Source: DATLFQ01 sp035540915
Lineage (GTDB): Bacteria > Actinomycetota > Acidimicrobiia > Acidimicrobiales > GCA-2861595
Direction: 5' to 3'
DNA length: 29,243 nucleotides
Assembly: GCA_035540915.1 (NCBI GenBank)
Contig: DATLFQ010000204.1
Location: forward strand, 1 to 29,243
Position numbers and translations under genes: made by a program. The notes under the pieces were generated by a model. The model had not been told where the DNA came from. It did not search any database and saw only the letters and a list, made by a program, of their open reading frames with translations. Every line of letters starts with the position of its first letter. The first letter of the stretch is position 1. Below are positions 1 to 7,881 of the stretch, piece by piece.

Positions 1-3
1 AGA

Positions 4-240
4 TCACGGGCGAGGCGCGCCCCCGTCCGGCGGCTGGCTGAGCGCCCGGCGCAACTCGGCCTCCCGCTCGCGCATCGCCACTCGGCCGTCGGCCAGCGCA
101 GCGCGGACGTCGGCCTGCAGGGCGCGGGCCGCCTTGGCCACCCCTGCCGGGCCGTAGCGGCGCACCCGGCGGCTCACCCACAACGACGCGCCGACGCCGA
201 GGCCGGTGCCGACGGTCAACCAGAACGCCCGCTTGAACAC
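4..240 (-). CDS. small DUF6167-like membrane-associated protein
   Basis: A 78-residue protein with one hydrophobic N-terminal segment (about residues 5-22, AFWLTVGTGLGVGASLWVS), then a basic patch (RRVRRYG) and a helical charged tail rich in Ala, Arg and Glu. It matches the general shape of the small DUF6167-type proteins that sit between the DUF948 gene and alaS in actinobacteria; that family call rests on memory of shape and context. The start is GTG at 240, with GGGAG nine bases upstream inside the end of the DUF948 gene. Only 3 bases separate the two genes, so they are probably co-transcribed and co-translated. The stop (TGA) is at the very left edge of the window. The function is unknown; it is probably an inner-membrane or membrane-peripheral helper. 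Confidence 0.75.
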   Translation of the reverse strand: MFKRAFWLTVGTGLGVGASLWVSRRVRRYGPAGVAKAARALQADVRAALADGRVAMREREAELRRALSQPPDGGAPRP

Positions 241-243
241 CGG

Positions 244-609
244 TCATCGCTCCCGGTTGCGCCGGCGGAGGCGCTGGACGGCCCGGCTGGTCCCGGCGCC
301 GACGGCCATGGCCTTGATGACCGGGTTGGAGAACGCCATGTACGCCAGCCGGGAGCCGGCGTCGACGGTGCCGCCGATCGAGTCGGCCCGCCCGATCACG
401 CCGTGGACCCGCTCGAGTTCCCCCCGCGCCTGGTCCAGCGTGGTCCGGAGGTCGCGCAGGAGGGGCAGCGCCTGGACCCGAACCTCCTCGACGGTGCCGC
501 GCACGAGGCGCAGCGTCCTCGTCAGCGACGCCAGCGCGAACACCAGGGCCACCGCCAGGACGACGGCAGCCACCGCACCCATCAGCGCGGCGACCTCGCC
601 GGCGCTCAC
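244..609 (-). CDS. DUF948 family membrane-anchored protein
   Basis: A 121-residue protein starting MSAGEVAALMGAVAAVV. It has one N-terminal membrane helix (about residues 5-30), then an amphipathic coiled-coil-like stretch (TVEEVRVQALPLLRDLRTTL), and a basic C-terminus. This is the layout of DUF948 proteins, which are common next to alaS and of unknown function. The start is GTG at 609, supported by a strong Shine-Dalgarno AGGAGG four bases upstream. The reading frame stays open upstream of this GTG, but that part is the decayed rarA tail and not part of this protein. The GTG overlaps the stop of that remnant (GTGA), suggesting that this gene was once coupled to the end of an older rarA. Confidence 0.85.
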   Translation of the reverse strand: MSAGEVAALMGAVAAVVLAVALVFALASLTRTLRLVRGTVEEVRVQALPLLRDLRTTLDQARGELERVHGVIGRADSIGGTVDAGSRLAYMAFSNPVIKAMAVGAGTSRAVQRLRRRNRER

Positions 610-886
610 CGCCCCTCCTGGCGCCGCTGCAGCATGCGTCTGCCGATCTCCTCTTCCTGGCCGTGGGACGAGGGCTCGTAGTCGGGCCGGCCCGGGCGGC
701 CGGTACTTCTGGGATACCCGGCCGTGCGGGTCGCCGTGAGAATACTCGTAGCCGGCGCCGCAGCCGATGGGCGCCTCGGCGACCGGGGGGATGCGCTGCG
801 CCTCGGGCAGCCCGACGAACTCGACCGGGCGGCCGCTCGGCGACGACGCGCGGCATCGGGTCGGCCATCCCAAGCTCCGGCCAGGA
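606..886 (-). pseudogene. decayed duplicate of the rarA 3' end
   Basis: On the minus strand three frames in succession resemble the C-terminal domain of the neighbouring RarA. Around 855-880 there is GMADPM, as in RarA. From about 826 down there is VEFVGLPEAQ against VEYVGLPEAQ in RarA, then GCGAGYEYSHGDPHGRV against GHGVGYRYPHDDPRGWV. In a third frame, down to 606, there is DYEPSSHGQEEEIGRRM against RYYSPSEHGGEAEIAEG. About 50 codons between the second and third motifs of the real gene are missing, and at least two frame changes are needed. The last frame ends in TGA overlapping the GTG of the DUF948 gene. No intact reading frame covers it. It is read here as a partial duplicate or displaced original tail of rarA, now non-functional. 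Confidence 0.7.
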
Positions 887-1052
887 AAGCCCGGTGTCGT
901 GACCGGAGCCCCGGATGGGCTTCGGACGAAGATCTACCTCGGTGGCGCACCACCGGGCCGACACCCTGGTCGAGATGGCGCGCCGGGCCGGTACCGCCGA
1001 TCCCGGGGCGGCGGCCCGAGAAGCGCCGGGCCGCAGGGCCGGCGCTTCACGG
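887..1052. other. gene-free spacer downstream of rarA
   Basis: The gap between the DUF948 start (610) and the rarA stop (1052) is 443 bases. Its left part is the rarA remnant. In this right part no supported gene was found; it contains only the hairpin at 1020-1048. Weak similarity to more upstream rarA sequence is possible here but could not be shown by eye. Confidence 0.5.
1020..1048 (-). terminator. terminator-like hairpin after rarA
   Basis: A perfect 10-base stem (GAAGCGCCGG paired with CCGGCGCTTC) with a 9-base loop lies 4 bases beyond the rarA stop codon. No T-run follows in the minus direction, so intrinsic termination would depend on the stem alone, as is common in GC-rich actinobacteria. 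Confidence 0.5.
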
Positions 1053-2345
1053 TCACGAAGTCGACTCGGTTCCACCCCGACGGCGTGTCCCCTCGGCGAT
1101 CTCGGCCTCCCCGCCGTGCTCGGAGGGCGAGTAGTAGCGGGTGCCTGCCAGTTCCCCGGGCAGGTGCTCCTGCTCGACCCAGCCACGGGGATCGTCGTGG
1201 GGGTAGCGGTAGCCGACGCCGTGACCGATGCGCTCGGCCGCCTTGTAGTGGCTGTCCCGCAGGTGGGGCGGCACCGGACCGGCGGGGCGGGATCGCACGT
1301 CCTCCAGCGCCTTCCAGATCCCGAGTGCCGTGCGGTTGGACTTCGGTGCCGTGGCCAGGTGGACGACCGCTTGGGCCAGGTTGAGCTGGGCCTCGGGGAG
1401 GCCGACGTACTCGACGGCGTGGGCGGCGGCCGTGGCGACCACCAGGCTCATCGGGTCGGCCATCCCGATGTCCTCGCTGGCCAGGACCACCAGGCGCCGG
1501 GCGATGAAGCGCGGGTCCTCGCCGGCCACGATCATGCGGGCCAGCCAGTACAGGCCGGCGTCGGGATCGCTGCCCCGGATGCTCTTGATGAAGGCGCTGA
1601 TGACGTCGTAGTGGTCGTCTCGGCCCCAGGTCAGGGCTCGGGTGGTGCGGGCCCGCTCCACGTCGTCGAGGGTGACGCGCCGGCCGTCGCCGGCGATGGC
1701 CAGCGCCACCTCGAGTGTCGTGAGCAGGGCCCGGCCGTCCCCGTCGACGGCGTCGATGACGGCATCGGCGGCCGGCTGCTCTATGGCGCCGCCCTCGGCG
1801 TCGAGTCCGCGGTCGAGCAGCGTCGCCAGCGCCTGGCGGTCGAGGGGCTCGAGGCGGAACAGCGTCGAGCGGCTGAGCAGCGGGCCGTTCACCTCGAAGA
1901 ACGGATTCTCGGTGGTGGCCCCCACCAGCGTGAGGGTGCCGTCCTCGACGCTGGGCAGCAGGGCGTCCTGCTGCGACTTGCTGAACCGGTGGACCTCGTC
2001 GAGCAGCATGACCGTCGGGACACCGCTCTCCGCCAGTCGCCGCCTGGCCCGCTCGGCGGCCTCCCGCACGTCCTTGACGCCTGCACTCGTCGCGCTGAGG
2101 GACTCGAACGCCGCGCCGACGGCCTCGGCCAGCAGCCGGGCGATCGTCGTCTTGCCCGTGCCGGCCGGGCCCCACAGGATCACCGAGGTCAGCCGCCGGG
2201 CCTCGACCAGGGCCCGCAGCGCGCCACGAGGCCCGAGGAGGTGGTCCTGGCCGACCACGTCGTCCAGGGTCGCCGGTCGGAGCCGGCTGGCCAGCGGGCC
2301 CCGGGAGCGGAGGCGCTCCTCCAGACCAGCCTCGAACAGGTCCAT
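1053..2345 (-). CDS. rarA: replication-associated recombination protein A (AAA+ ATPase)
   Basis: RarA/MgsA is a AAA+ ATPase related to clamp loaders and RuvB that acts at stalled replication forks. The 430-residue protein has the family start MDLFEAG, Walker A GPAGTGKTT (59-67), Walker B VMLLDEVHRF (112-121), sensor 1 GATTEN (142-147) and the MgsA-type C-terminal domain with EDIGMADPMSL, VGLPEAQ and GYRYPHDDP. Length is normal for the family. A GTG directly before the ATG is possible, but ATG at 2345 gives the canonical MDLF start and follows GGAGG. It lies 41 bases after the S8 protease gene and may be transcribed with it. The unusual point is the broken second copy of its tail at 606-886. 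Confidence 0.95.
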   Translation of the reverse strand: MDLFEAGLEERLRSRGPLASRLRPATLDDVVGQDHLLGPRGALRALVEARRLTSVILWGPAGTGKTTIARLLAEAVGAAFESLSATSAGVKDVREAAERARRRLAESGVPTVMLLDEVHRFSKSQQDALLPSVEDGTLTLVGATTENPFFEVNGPLLSRSTLFRLEPLDRQALATLLDRGLDAEGGAIEQPAADAVIDAVDGDGRALLTTLEVALAIAGDGRRVTLDDVERARTTRALTWGRDDHYDVISAFIKSIRGSDPDAGLYWLARMIVAGEDPRFIARRLVVLASEDIGMADPMSLVVATAAAHAVEYVGLPEAQLNLAQAVVHLATAPKSNRTALGIWKALEDVRSRPAGPVPPHLRDSHYKAAERIGHGVGYRYPHDDPRGWVEQEHLPGELAGTRYYSPSEHGGEAEIAEGTRRRGGTESTS

Positions 2346-2386
2346 CACCTCCGGCCCGGACCGCGCCCACCGACCACTGCGGGAGG

Positions 2387-3133
2387 CTATCCCCCGGCCA
2401 GGGCCACGATCGGCTGGTTGAGGCGCACGCCGCCGGTGGACCCGAGGAAGCGGGCCGAGCCGAAGGCGAAGACGCCGCCGTCCGAGGCGACCAGCCAGTA
2501 GCCGGCGCCGTCGGGCGTGGGAGCCATGCCGACGATGGGCCGGTTGAGCTGCAGCGCCCCCGTCGAGCCGAGGAAGCGGGCGCTGCCGTAGGCGAAGATG
2601 CCGCCGTCGGAGGCCACCAGCCAGTACCCGGCGCCGTCAGGCGTGGGAGCCATGCCGACGACGGGCCGGTTGAGCGGACCGGCGGCGGGCGAGCCGAACG
2701 AGCGGGCGGTCCCGAAGGCCGAGACGGTGCCGTCGGCGGCCACCAGCCAGTAGCCGCCGCCGTCGGGCGTGGCGGCCATGGCGACCACGGGGCGGGTCGG
2801 AGGCGTGCCGGCGGCGGAGCCGAGGAAGGGCGCCGCACCGAAGGCGAACACCCCGCCGTCGGACGCGGCCAGCCAGTACCCCGTGCCCTCGGACGTGGCC
2901 GCCATGGCCACGATCGGCCGGGCCAGCCGGATGGAGCCGGTGGACCCCAGGAACCGGGCGTTGCCGAACGAGAAGATGCCGCCGTCGGAGGCGGCCAGCC
3001 AGTAGCCGCCGCCGTCGGCATGGGCGGCCGCCGCCACCACGGGCCGGTTCAAGACGAGGGCGCCGGTGGAGCCCAGGAAGCGGCCGGTGCCGAACGAGAA
3101 GATGCCGCCGTCCGCCGCCACCAGCAGGTACCC
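2387..3133 (-). repeat. six tandem 126-base units encoding 42-residue repeats
   Basis: In-frame tandem repeats form the C-terminal 248 residues of the S8 protease. Each unit begins GYWLVASDGG or a variant (GYLLVAADGG, GYWLAASDGG, GYWLVAADGT) and contains F-x-G and FLGS. The fifth and sixth units are nearly the same in protein and DNA, which points to recent duplication; the third and fourth are the most divergent. The last unit is a few residues short. Confidence 0.9.
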
Positions 3134-4180
3134 CTCGCCGGTCCGGCCGGCGGGGGATCGCAGCCCGAGCGCAGCGGCCGCGTCCACGATGCCGAACCCG
3201 TAGGTGGCGGTGTAGGCGCCCCGCCGGCCGGTGACCGGCTGGCGGGCCGTCCCGGTGATGGCGGCGATGGTGGCCGCCCGATCCAGCCCGCGAGCCCGCA
3301 GCAGGGCCGCGACACCCGAGACGAAGGCCGTGGCCTGCGAACTGCCGACGTCCTCGGCGTGGTCGGAACCGTGGCCGCAGCGCGCCCCGTCGGCGCTGGT
3401 GCCGCGCCGGACCGCCGACAGCACGTTCTCGCCGCAGGCGGGGCCCCCCGACCCGCCCGGCGCCGACACGGCCAGCAGGTCCGGCTTGCCGGGGAAGTTC
3501 GAGTAGCGGGCGTGCTGCTCGAAGCGGTCGGTGGCGGCCACGCACACGACGCCCGGCGAGGCAGCCGGGTCGCCGCAGCCCGGCGACGGATCGGCCGCCG
3601 TGCGGTTGTTGCCGGCGGCCGCCACGACCACCACCCCCGCGGCGTTCGCCCGTTCGATGGCCGCCCGGATGGCGGCCTGGCTCCCGACCGACCCGGCGGA
3701 GCGGCCGACGCTCAGGTTGATCACCTCGACCCCGCGCTCGACGGCGAAATCGACGGCCGCGGCCACGGCGGTCGCCGGCCCCACCAAGTTGGCGTCGAGG
3801 ACTCGCAGCGGCATGACCGACGCCTCGGGCGCCACGCCGGCGCCGCCGCTGCCGTTGCGGGCGGCGGCGACGATGGCGGCCATGTGGGTGCCGTGCCCGT
3901 GCTGGTCGGTGGTCGCCGCCGTCCCGTTCAGGAAGTCGAAGCCGGGGACCAGGCGGCCGGCCAGGTCCGGGTGGCCCGCGTCGACGCCGCTGTCGACGAC
4001 GGCCACCACCGCCCCCGCACCCCGGGTGACGGCCCAGGCCTCGGGGGCGCGCACCTGGTGCAGGCCCCACTGGCGCGCCAACAGCGGGTCGGCCACCTGG
4101 GCGAGGGCGGGCCGGGCCGGGACGGACAGCGCGAGGGCTGCCGCCGCGAGGGCGACGCTGATGGACCGCCGGCCCCGCAC
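2387..4180 (-). CDS. secreted S8 subtilisin-family protease with six C-terminal repeats
   Basis: A 597-residue exported serine protease. Residues 1-27 form a signal peptide ending PARPALA. The subtilisin triad is visible: Asp63 in VVDSGVD, His96 in HGHGTHMA and Ser281 in GSSQATAFVSG. Asn191 in AAAGNN fits the oxyanion hole. The usual GTSMATP around the serine is altered to GSSQATA. From residue 350 to the end there are six 42-residue repeats built on GYWLVASDGGIFAFGSARFL followed by GSTGALxLNRPIVGMAPTPDG; such repeats are frequent in secreted Acidimicrobiia proteins and probably form a beta-propeller-like or stalk module. The start GTG at 4180 gives a good signal peptide but has no clear ribosome site. 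Substrate unknown; it probably acts outside the cell or at the cell surface. Confidence 0.9.
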   Translation of the reverse strand: MRGRRSISVALAAAALALSVPARPALAQVADPLLARQWGLHQVRAPEAWAVTRGAGAVVAVVDSGVDAGHPDLAGRLVPGFDFLNGTAATTDQHGHGTHMAAIVAAARNGSGGAGVAPEASVMPLRVLDANLVGPATAVAAAVDFAVERGVEVINLSVGRSAGSVGSQAAIRAAIERANAAGVVVVAAAGNNRTAADPSPGCGDPAASPGVVCVAATDRFEQHARYSNFPGKPDLLAVSAPGGSGGPACGENVLSAVRRGTSADGARCGHGSDHAEDVGSSQATAFVSGVAALLRARGLDRAATIAAITGTARQPVTGRRGAYTATYGFGIVDAAAALGLRSPAGRTGEGYLLVAADGGIFSFGTGRFLGSTGALVLNRPVVAAAAHADGGGYWLAASDGGIFSFGNARFLGSTGSIRLARPIVAMAATSEGTGYWLAASDGGVFAFGAAPFLGSAAGTPPTRPVVAMAATPDGGGYWLVAADGTVSAFGTARSFGSPAAGPLNRPVVGMAPTPDGAGYWLVASDGGIFAYGSARFLGSTGALQLNRPIVGMAPTPDGAGYWLVASDGGVFAFGSARFLGSTGGVRLNQPIVALAGG

Positions 4181-4244
4181 CGGGCCAGGGTGTCAGGTGC
4201 GCCGGCCGCGCGCACGGCTCGCGGTCGCGTGCTAGCCCGGGGGC

Positions 4245-4763
4245 ATGGAGCGTTCCTCGCAGCCCAGCCGGGACCGGCCCCGGATGCCCGACGGCTATGG
4301 CGTCCCCGACACCGCCGACGGCCTGCTGGACTGGGCCGACGTCGAGGCCCGCCTGGTCGCCGCACCGCAGTACTGGATGGCCACCACCCGGCGCGACGGC
4401 CGGCCGCACGTCGTGCCCCGATGGGGGGTGTGGCTCGAGGGGCGCCTCTGGTACGACGGCGCGCCGACCACCGTCCACGTCCGCAACCTTGCCGCCAACC
4501 CGGCCTGCACGCTGCACCTGGAGGACGGCTGGAAGGCGGTGATCGTGGACGGCACGTCACGGCCGGCCTCGCCCCCGGGCCTGGAGCTGGGCGCCCGCCT
4601 GGCCACCGCCTTTTCAGCCAAGTACGGCGACCGCGGCCACAGACCCGCGCCGGACGCGTGGGAGGGCCCGGGCGCCGGCGGCCTGGTCACGTTCGTGCCC
4701 GGCCGGGCCGTTGCATGGTTCGACTTCCCCAACGACGTCACCCGGTTCCGCTTCCGGGACTGA
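4245..4763 (+). CDS. pyridoxamine 5'-phosphate oxidase (PPOX) family flavin/F420-binding protein
   Basis: A 172-residue split-barrel protein. The core ATTRRDGRPHVVPRWGVW, then GRLWYDGAPTTVHVRNLAAN and PACTLHLEDGWKAVIVDG, is the typical PPOX-like fold that binds FMN or coenzyme F420. The family includes many reductases of unknown substrate, so the reaction cannot be named. It is a single plus-strand gene, divergent from the S8 protease with 64 bases between and convergent with aspS 29 bases downstream. The start ATG at 4245 follows a G-run and a weak TAGCCC box six bases upstream. ATG at 4284 (MPDGYGVPDT) is an alternative that loses 13 residues of low complexity. Confidence 0.85.
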   Translation: MERSSQPSRDRPRMPDGYGVPDTADGLLDWADVEARLVAAPQYWMATTRRDGRPHVVPRWGVWLEGRLWYDGAPTTVHVRNLAANPACTLHLEDGWKAVIVDGTSRPASPPGLELGARLATAFSAKYGDRGHRPAPDAWEGPGAGGLVTFVPGRAVAWFDFPNDVTRFRFRD

Positions 4764-4772
4764 GGGAGCGGG

Positions 4773-4797
4773 GCTGAGCGGGGCGGCGCGGCTCAGC
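4773..4797. terminator. possible bidirectional terminator between PPOX gene and aspS
   Basis: A perfect 7-base stem GCTGAGC/GCTCAGC encloses an 11-base GC-rich loop in the short gap between two converging genes and overlaps the aspS stop codon. There is no T-tract on either side. A second overlapping stem, CGCGGC/GCCGCG, could compete. Confidence 0.4.
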
Positions 4798-6511
4798 GCC
4801 GCGGCGTCACCGAGATGCCCAGCTCGGCCAGCTGGCGGGGCTCCAGCGCTCCCGGCGCGCCGGTCAGCGGGTCGGCGCCGGACTGGGTCTTGGGGAAGGC
4901 GATGACCTCGCGGATGTTGTCCTCGCCGGCGAGAATGGCGACCAGCCGGTCGATGCCGAAGGCGAAGCCGGCATGGGGCGGGGCGCCGTAGCGGAAGGCG
5001 TCGAGCAGGAACCCGAACCGCTCCCGCGCCTGCTCGGGCGCGATGCCCAGCAGGGACAGCACCCGCTGCTGCAGGTCGGCCTGGGAGATCCGGACGCTGC
5101 CCGAACCGAGCTCCCAGCCGTTGAGGACGAGGTCGTAGGCCTGGGCCCGAACCGACAGCGGGTCGGACTCCAGGCGGTCGAGGTCCTCGGGCACGGGCAT
5201 GGTGAAGGGGTGATGGGCGGCGATCGGCCGGCCGTCGTCGCCCAGCCCCTCGAACAGCGGGAAGGCGGTGACCCACAGGAAGTGCAGGCCGCCGTCGTTG
5301 ACCGGCGGGCGGCCGAGGTCCAGCCGGACCAGCCCGAGGACGTGGTTGACCTTCGGCCGCTCGTCGGCCATGACCAGCAGCAGGTCCCCCGGCTCGGCCC
5401 CGAGGGCCAGCACCAGCCCGGCCTGCTCCTGCTCGGACAGCACCTTGGCGATGCCGCCCTCCACCGCCCGGTCGGCGACGACCCGAACCCAGGCCAGCCC
5501 CTTGGCGCCGTAGCGCTTGGCCGACTCGACGACGGCGTCGATGCGGGCCCGGCCCAGTTCGGCCCCGCCGGCCAGGCGGATGCCCTTGACGCACGGCGCC
5601 CGCAGGACGTTGACCGCCGTGCCCTCGAAGACGGGCGCCAGGTCGGTCAGCTCCATGCCGAACCGGACGTCGGGCTTGTCGGAGCCGTAGCGCTCGCTGG
5701 CCTCGGTCCAGGTCATGCGGGCGATGCGGTCCGGGCGCTCGCCGGTGGCTTCCTCGGTGGCGGCGGCGACCGCCTCGGATATGAAGGCCAGCACGTCGTC
5801 CTGCCCGGCGAAGGCCACCTCGGCGTCGAGCTGCATGAACTCGAACTGGCGGTCGGCCCGCAGGTCCTCGTCCCGCAGGCAGCGGGCGATCTGGTAGTAG
5901 CGGTCCAGCCCGCCGACCATGCACAGCTGCTTGAACAACTGCGGGCTCTGGGGCAGTGCGTAGAACTCGCCGGGGTGCATGCGCGACGGCACCACGAAGT
6001 CGCGAGCCCCTTCGGGGGTCGACGCGATCAGCATGGGCGTCTCCACCTCGACGAAGCCCTGCGCCTCCATCGACCGCCGCAGCGCGCTGTTGACCCTGGC
6101 CCGCAGGCGGAGGTTGCGCTGCATGCGGTCCCGGCGCAGGTCGACGTACCGGTGGCGCAGGCGGGTGGTCTCGTCGGCGTCGACCCGGTCGGTCACCGGG
6201 AACGGCGGCGGGTCGGCGGTGGCCAGCACCTCCACGGAGCAGTCGCCCACCTCCACCCCACCGGTGGACAGGGCCGGGTTGGCGGTCCCCTCCGGTCGCA
6301 GCCGCACGGTGCCGGTCACCTTCACGACGTACTCGTTGCGCAGGTCGGAGGCGTGGTCGACCACGCACTGGACGAGGCCGGTGTGGTCGCGCACGTCCAC
6401 GAAGGCCAGGTGCTCGCCGTGCTCCCGGCGCCGGGCCACCCAGCCGCACACGGTGACCTCCCGGCCGGCGTCGGTGGGGCGCAGGGCGCCGCAGTAGTCG
6501 GTGCGCAGCAC
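4793..6511 (-). CDS. aspS: aspartyl-tRNA synthetase, probably non-discriminating (Asp/Asn)
   Basis: A 572-residue bacterial-type class IIb synthetase. It has the N-terminal OB-fold anticodon-binding domain (VCGWVARRREHGEHLAFVDV), motif 1 and 2 regions (RHRYVDLRR, then RCLRDEDLRADRQFEF), the GAD insertion domain in the middle, and the motif 3 region near the C-terminus (GFAFGIDRLVAIL). His31 in RRREHG and the PEGT segment around residues 73-76 match the pattern of non-discriminating enzymes (as in Pseudomonas aeruginosa and mycobacteria), which also charge tRNA-Asn and rely on GatCAB. That specificity is inferred from family knowledge. The start GTG at 6511 lies 3 bases after the hisS stop, so the two synthetases form one operon. 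Confidence 0.97.
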   Translation of the reverse strand: MLRTDYCGALRPTDAGREVTVCGWVARRREHGEHLAFVDVRDHTGLVQCVVDHASDLRNEYVVKVTGTVRLRPEGTANPALSTGGVEVGDCSVEVLATADPPPFPVTDRVDADETTRLRHRYVDLRRDRMQRNLRLRARVNSALRRSMEAQGFVEVETPMLIASTPEGARDFVVPSRMHPGEFYALPQSPQLFKQLCMVGGLDRYYQIARCLRDEDLRADRQFEFMQLDAEVAFAGQDDVLAFISEAVAAATEEATGERPDRIARMTWTEASERYGSDKPDVRFGMELTDLAPVFEGTAVNVLRAPCVKGIRLAGGAELGRARIDAVVESAKRYGAKGLAWVRVVADRAVEGGIAKVLSEQEQAGLVLALGAEPGDLLLVMADERPKVNHVLGLVRLDLGRPPVNDGGLHFLWVTAFPLFEGLGDDGRPIAAHHPFTMPVPEDLDRLESDPLSVRAQAYDLVLNGWELGSGSVRISQADLQQRVLSLLGIAPEQARERFGFLLDAFRYGAPPHAGFAFGIDRLVAILAGEDNIREVIAFPKTQSGADPLTGAPGALEPRQLAELGISVTPRR

Positions 6512-6514
6512 GAA

Positions 6515-7756
6515 CTAGGCCAGGCGCTTCGTGACGCGGGCGACGACGTCGGCTCGGTCCAGCGGCTCGGGCTCGCCCTTCTCCTGCAACGTCCGCAGCG
6601 TGGTGCCGCCGGCCTCCACCGAGACCGCCAGGGCCGCCCCCGACCGCAGGGCCAGCTTCATCTGCGCCTTCCACGAACGCTGGCCGAAGGCCCGGTCCGC
6701 GGCCACGCCGGCGGCGCGCAGCTCGGCCGTCAGGTCCCGGGCCGCCGCCCCGCCGGTGGTGTCGATGACGAAGACCGAGGTGGTCCTGGGCGGCACCGGG
6801 AAGACGCCCTCCGCGTCGCACGCCCCCAGCACCCGCTCGATGCCGAGGCCGAAGCCGATGCCCGGCGTGGGTTCGCCGCCCAGCGCCTCGGCCAGGCCGT
6901 CGTAGCGCCCGCCGCCGCCGGCCCCGTTCTGGGCCGACTCGAGCGCCTCGGCGCAGAACTCGAAGGTGGTGCGGGTGTAATAGTCCAGGCCGCGCACCAG
7001 GGTGGGGTCGAGGCGGTAGGCGATGTGGAGGGCGTCGAGGCCCTCGGTCACCCGGTCGAAGTGTGCCCGGCAGGCGTCGCACAGCCGGTCGACCATGCGC
7101 GGGGCGTCGGCCGTGGCGGTCACGCACGCCTCCCGCTTGCAGTCCAGCACCCGGAGCGGGTTCTCCTCGATGCGGTCCCGGTGCTCGTCGCACAGCCGGT
7201 CCCGCCGGTGGGCGAGGTGCGCAAGCAGCTCGGCCCGGTAGGCGGGGCGGCAGGCGGCGTCGCCCAGGGAGGTGAGGCGCAGCGCGATGCGCCGCAGGCC
7301 GAGGTCGCGGTACAGCGACCAGGCCAGGGCGATGACCTCGACGTCCAGGTCGGGGTCGTCGCTTCCCAGCGCCTCGGCGCCCACCTCGTGGTGCTGGCGA
7401 TAGCGCAACGCCTGCGGGCGCTCGTAGCGGAACTTGGGCGTGGTGTACCAGACCTTCCACGGCGTCGGCGGGGAGTGCTGCAGGAAGGCCCGCACCACCG
7501 GGGCCGTCCCGTCGGGCCGCAGGGCCAGGCGCCGCCCGTCCCTGTCGTCGAACTCGTACATCTCCTTGCGGACCACGTCGGTGCTCTCGCCCAGGCGCCG
7601 GAACACCGCGGCGTCCTCGAACATCGGCCCGAGGACCAGCCCGTACCCGGCCCGGTCGGCCAGCCCGGCGAAGCGCGCCACCACCCCGGCGTAGCGGGCG
7701 GAAGCCGGCGGCAGCACGTCGAACGTGCCGGCCGGCGCCTGGAACTGGGGCGGCAC
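6515..7756 (-). CDS. hisS: histidyl-tRNA synthetase
   Basis: A 413-residue class II synthetase that attaches histidine to tRNA-His. It begins MPPQFQAPAGTFDVLPP, where the family normally starts. Motif 2 is FRYERPQALRYRQHHE; the histidine motif is LVRGLDYYTRTTFE; motif 3 is GIGFGLGIERVL; the C-terminal anticodon-binding domain follows (TTSVFVIDTTGG onward). The frame is open 24 codons further upstream, but that part runs through the hairpin palindrome at 7784-7835 and is not synthetase-like. GTG at 7756 is chosen because it matches the family start and lies 7 bases after a TAACGT -10 box, which implies a leaderless mRNA. It leads the hisS-aspS operon and is divergent from the DUF559 gene. Confidence 0.96.
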   Translation of the reverse strand: MPPQFQAPAGTFDVLPPASARYAGVVARFAGLADRAGYGLVLGPMFEDAAVFRRLGESTDVVRKEMYEFDDRDGRRLALRPDGTAPVVRAFLQHSPPTPWKVWYTTPKFRYERPQALRYRQHHEVGAEALGSDDPDLDVEVIALAWSLYRDLGLRRIALRLTSLGDAACRPAYRAELLAHLAHRRDRLCDEHRDRIEENPLRVLDCKREACVTATADAPRMVDRLCDACRAHFDRVTEGLDALHIAYRLDPTLVRGLDYYTRTTFEFCAEALESAQNGAGGGGRYDGLAEALGGEPTPGIGFGLGIERVLGACDAEGVFPVPPRTTSVFVIDTTGGAAARDLTAELRAAGVAADRAFGQRSWKAQMKLALRSGAALAVSVEAGGTTLRTLQEKGEPEPLDRADVVARVTKRLA

Positions 7757-7763
7757 CCGCCCG

Positions 7764-7769
7764 ACGTTA
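7764..7769 (-). promoter_or_regulatory. -10 box of hisS (TAACGT), leaderless
   Basis: TAACGT on the minus strand lies 7 bases before the hisS GTG. The matching -35 region (about 7787-7792) falls inside the outer arm of the left palindrome and reads CAAGTT, which is not a good -35 hexamer. Confidence 0.55.
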
Positions 7770-7783
7770 GCCGCCCTCCCCCT

Positions 7784-7835
7784 GCGAACTTGGTGCCATA
7801 TCGCGCGCCAGGGCACGCGATATCGCACCAGGTTT
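7784..7835. repeat. left hairpin palindrome
   Basis: Arms 7786-7809 and 7812-7835 pair over 24 bases with 4 mismatches, one of them G-U type, around a 2-base centre. The core is GGTGCCATATCGCGCGCC on one side and GGCACGCGATATCGCACC on the other. It lies between the divergent hisS and DUF559 genes. Confidence 0.9.
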
Positions 7836-7881
7836 CCTCGCGCGGCGGAGAAGTGTCACACCGCCGCGGGAGCCTCTCGGC

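Noticed and set aside
915..2501. Long plus-strand open frame opposite rarA, and similar ones opposite aspS/hisS (4973-7885) and rel (9055-11085)
   Set aside because: They lie antisense to genes with clear family motifs, have compositions typical of GC-rich shadow frames, and carry no recognisable domain.
7757..7828. 24-codon N-terminal extension of hisS
   Set aside because: It is translated palindrome sequence without family likeness, and a -10 box lies inside it.
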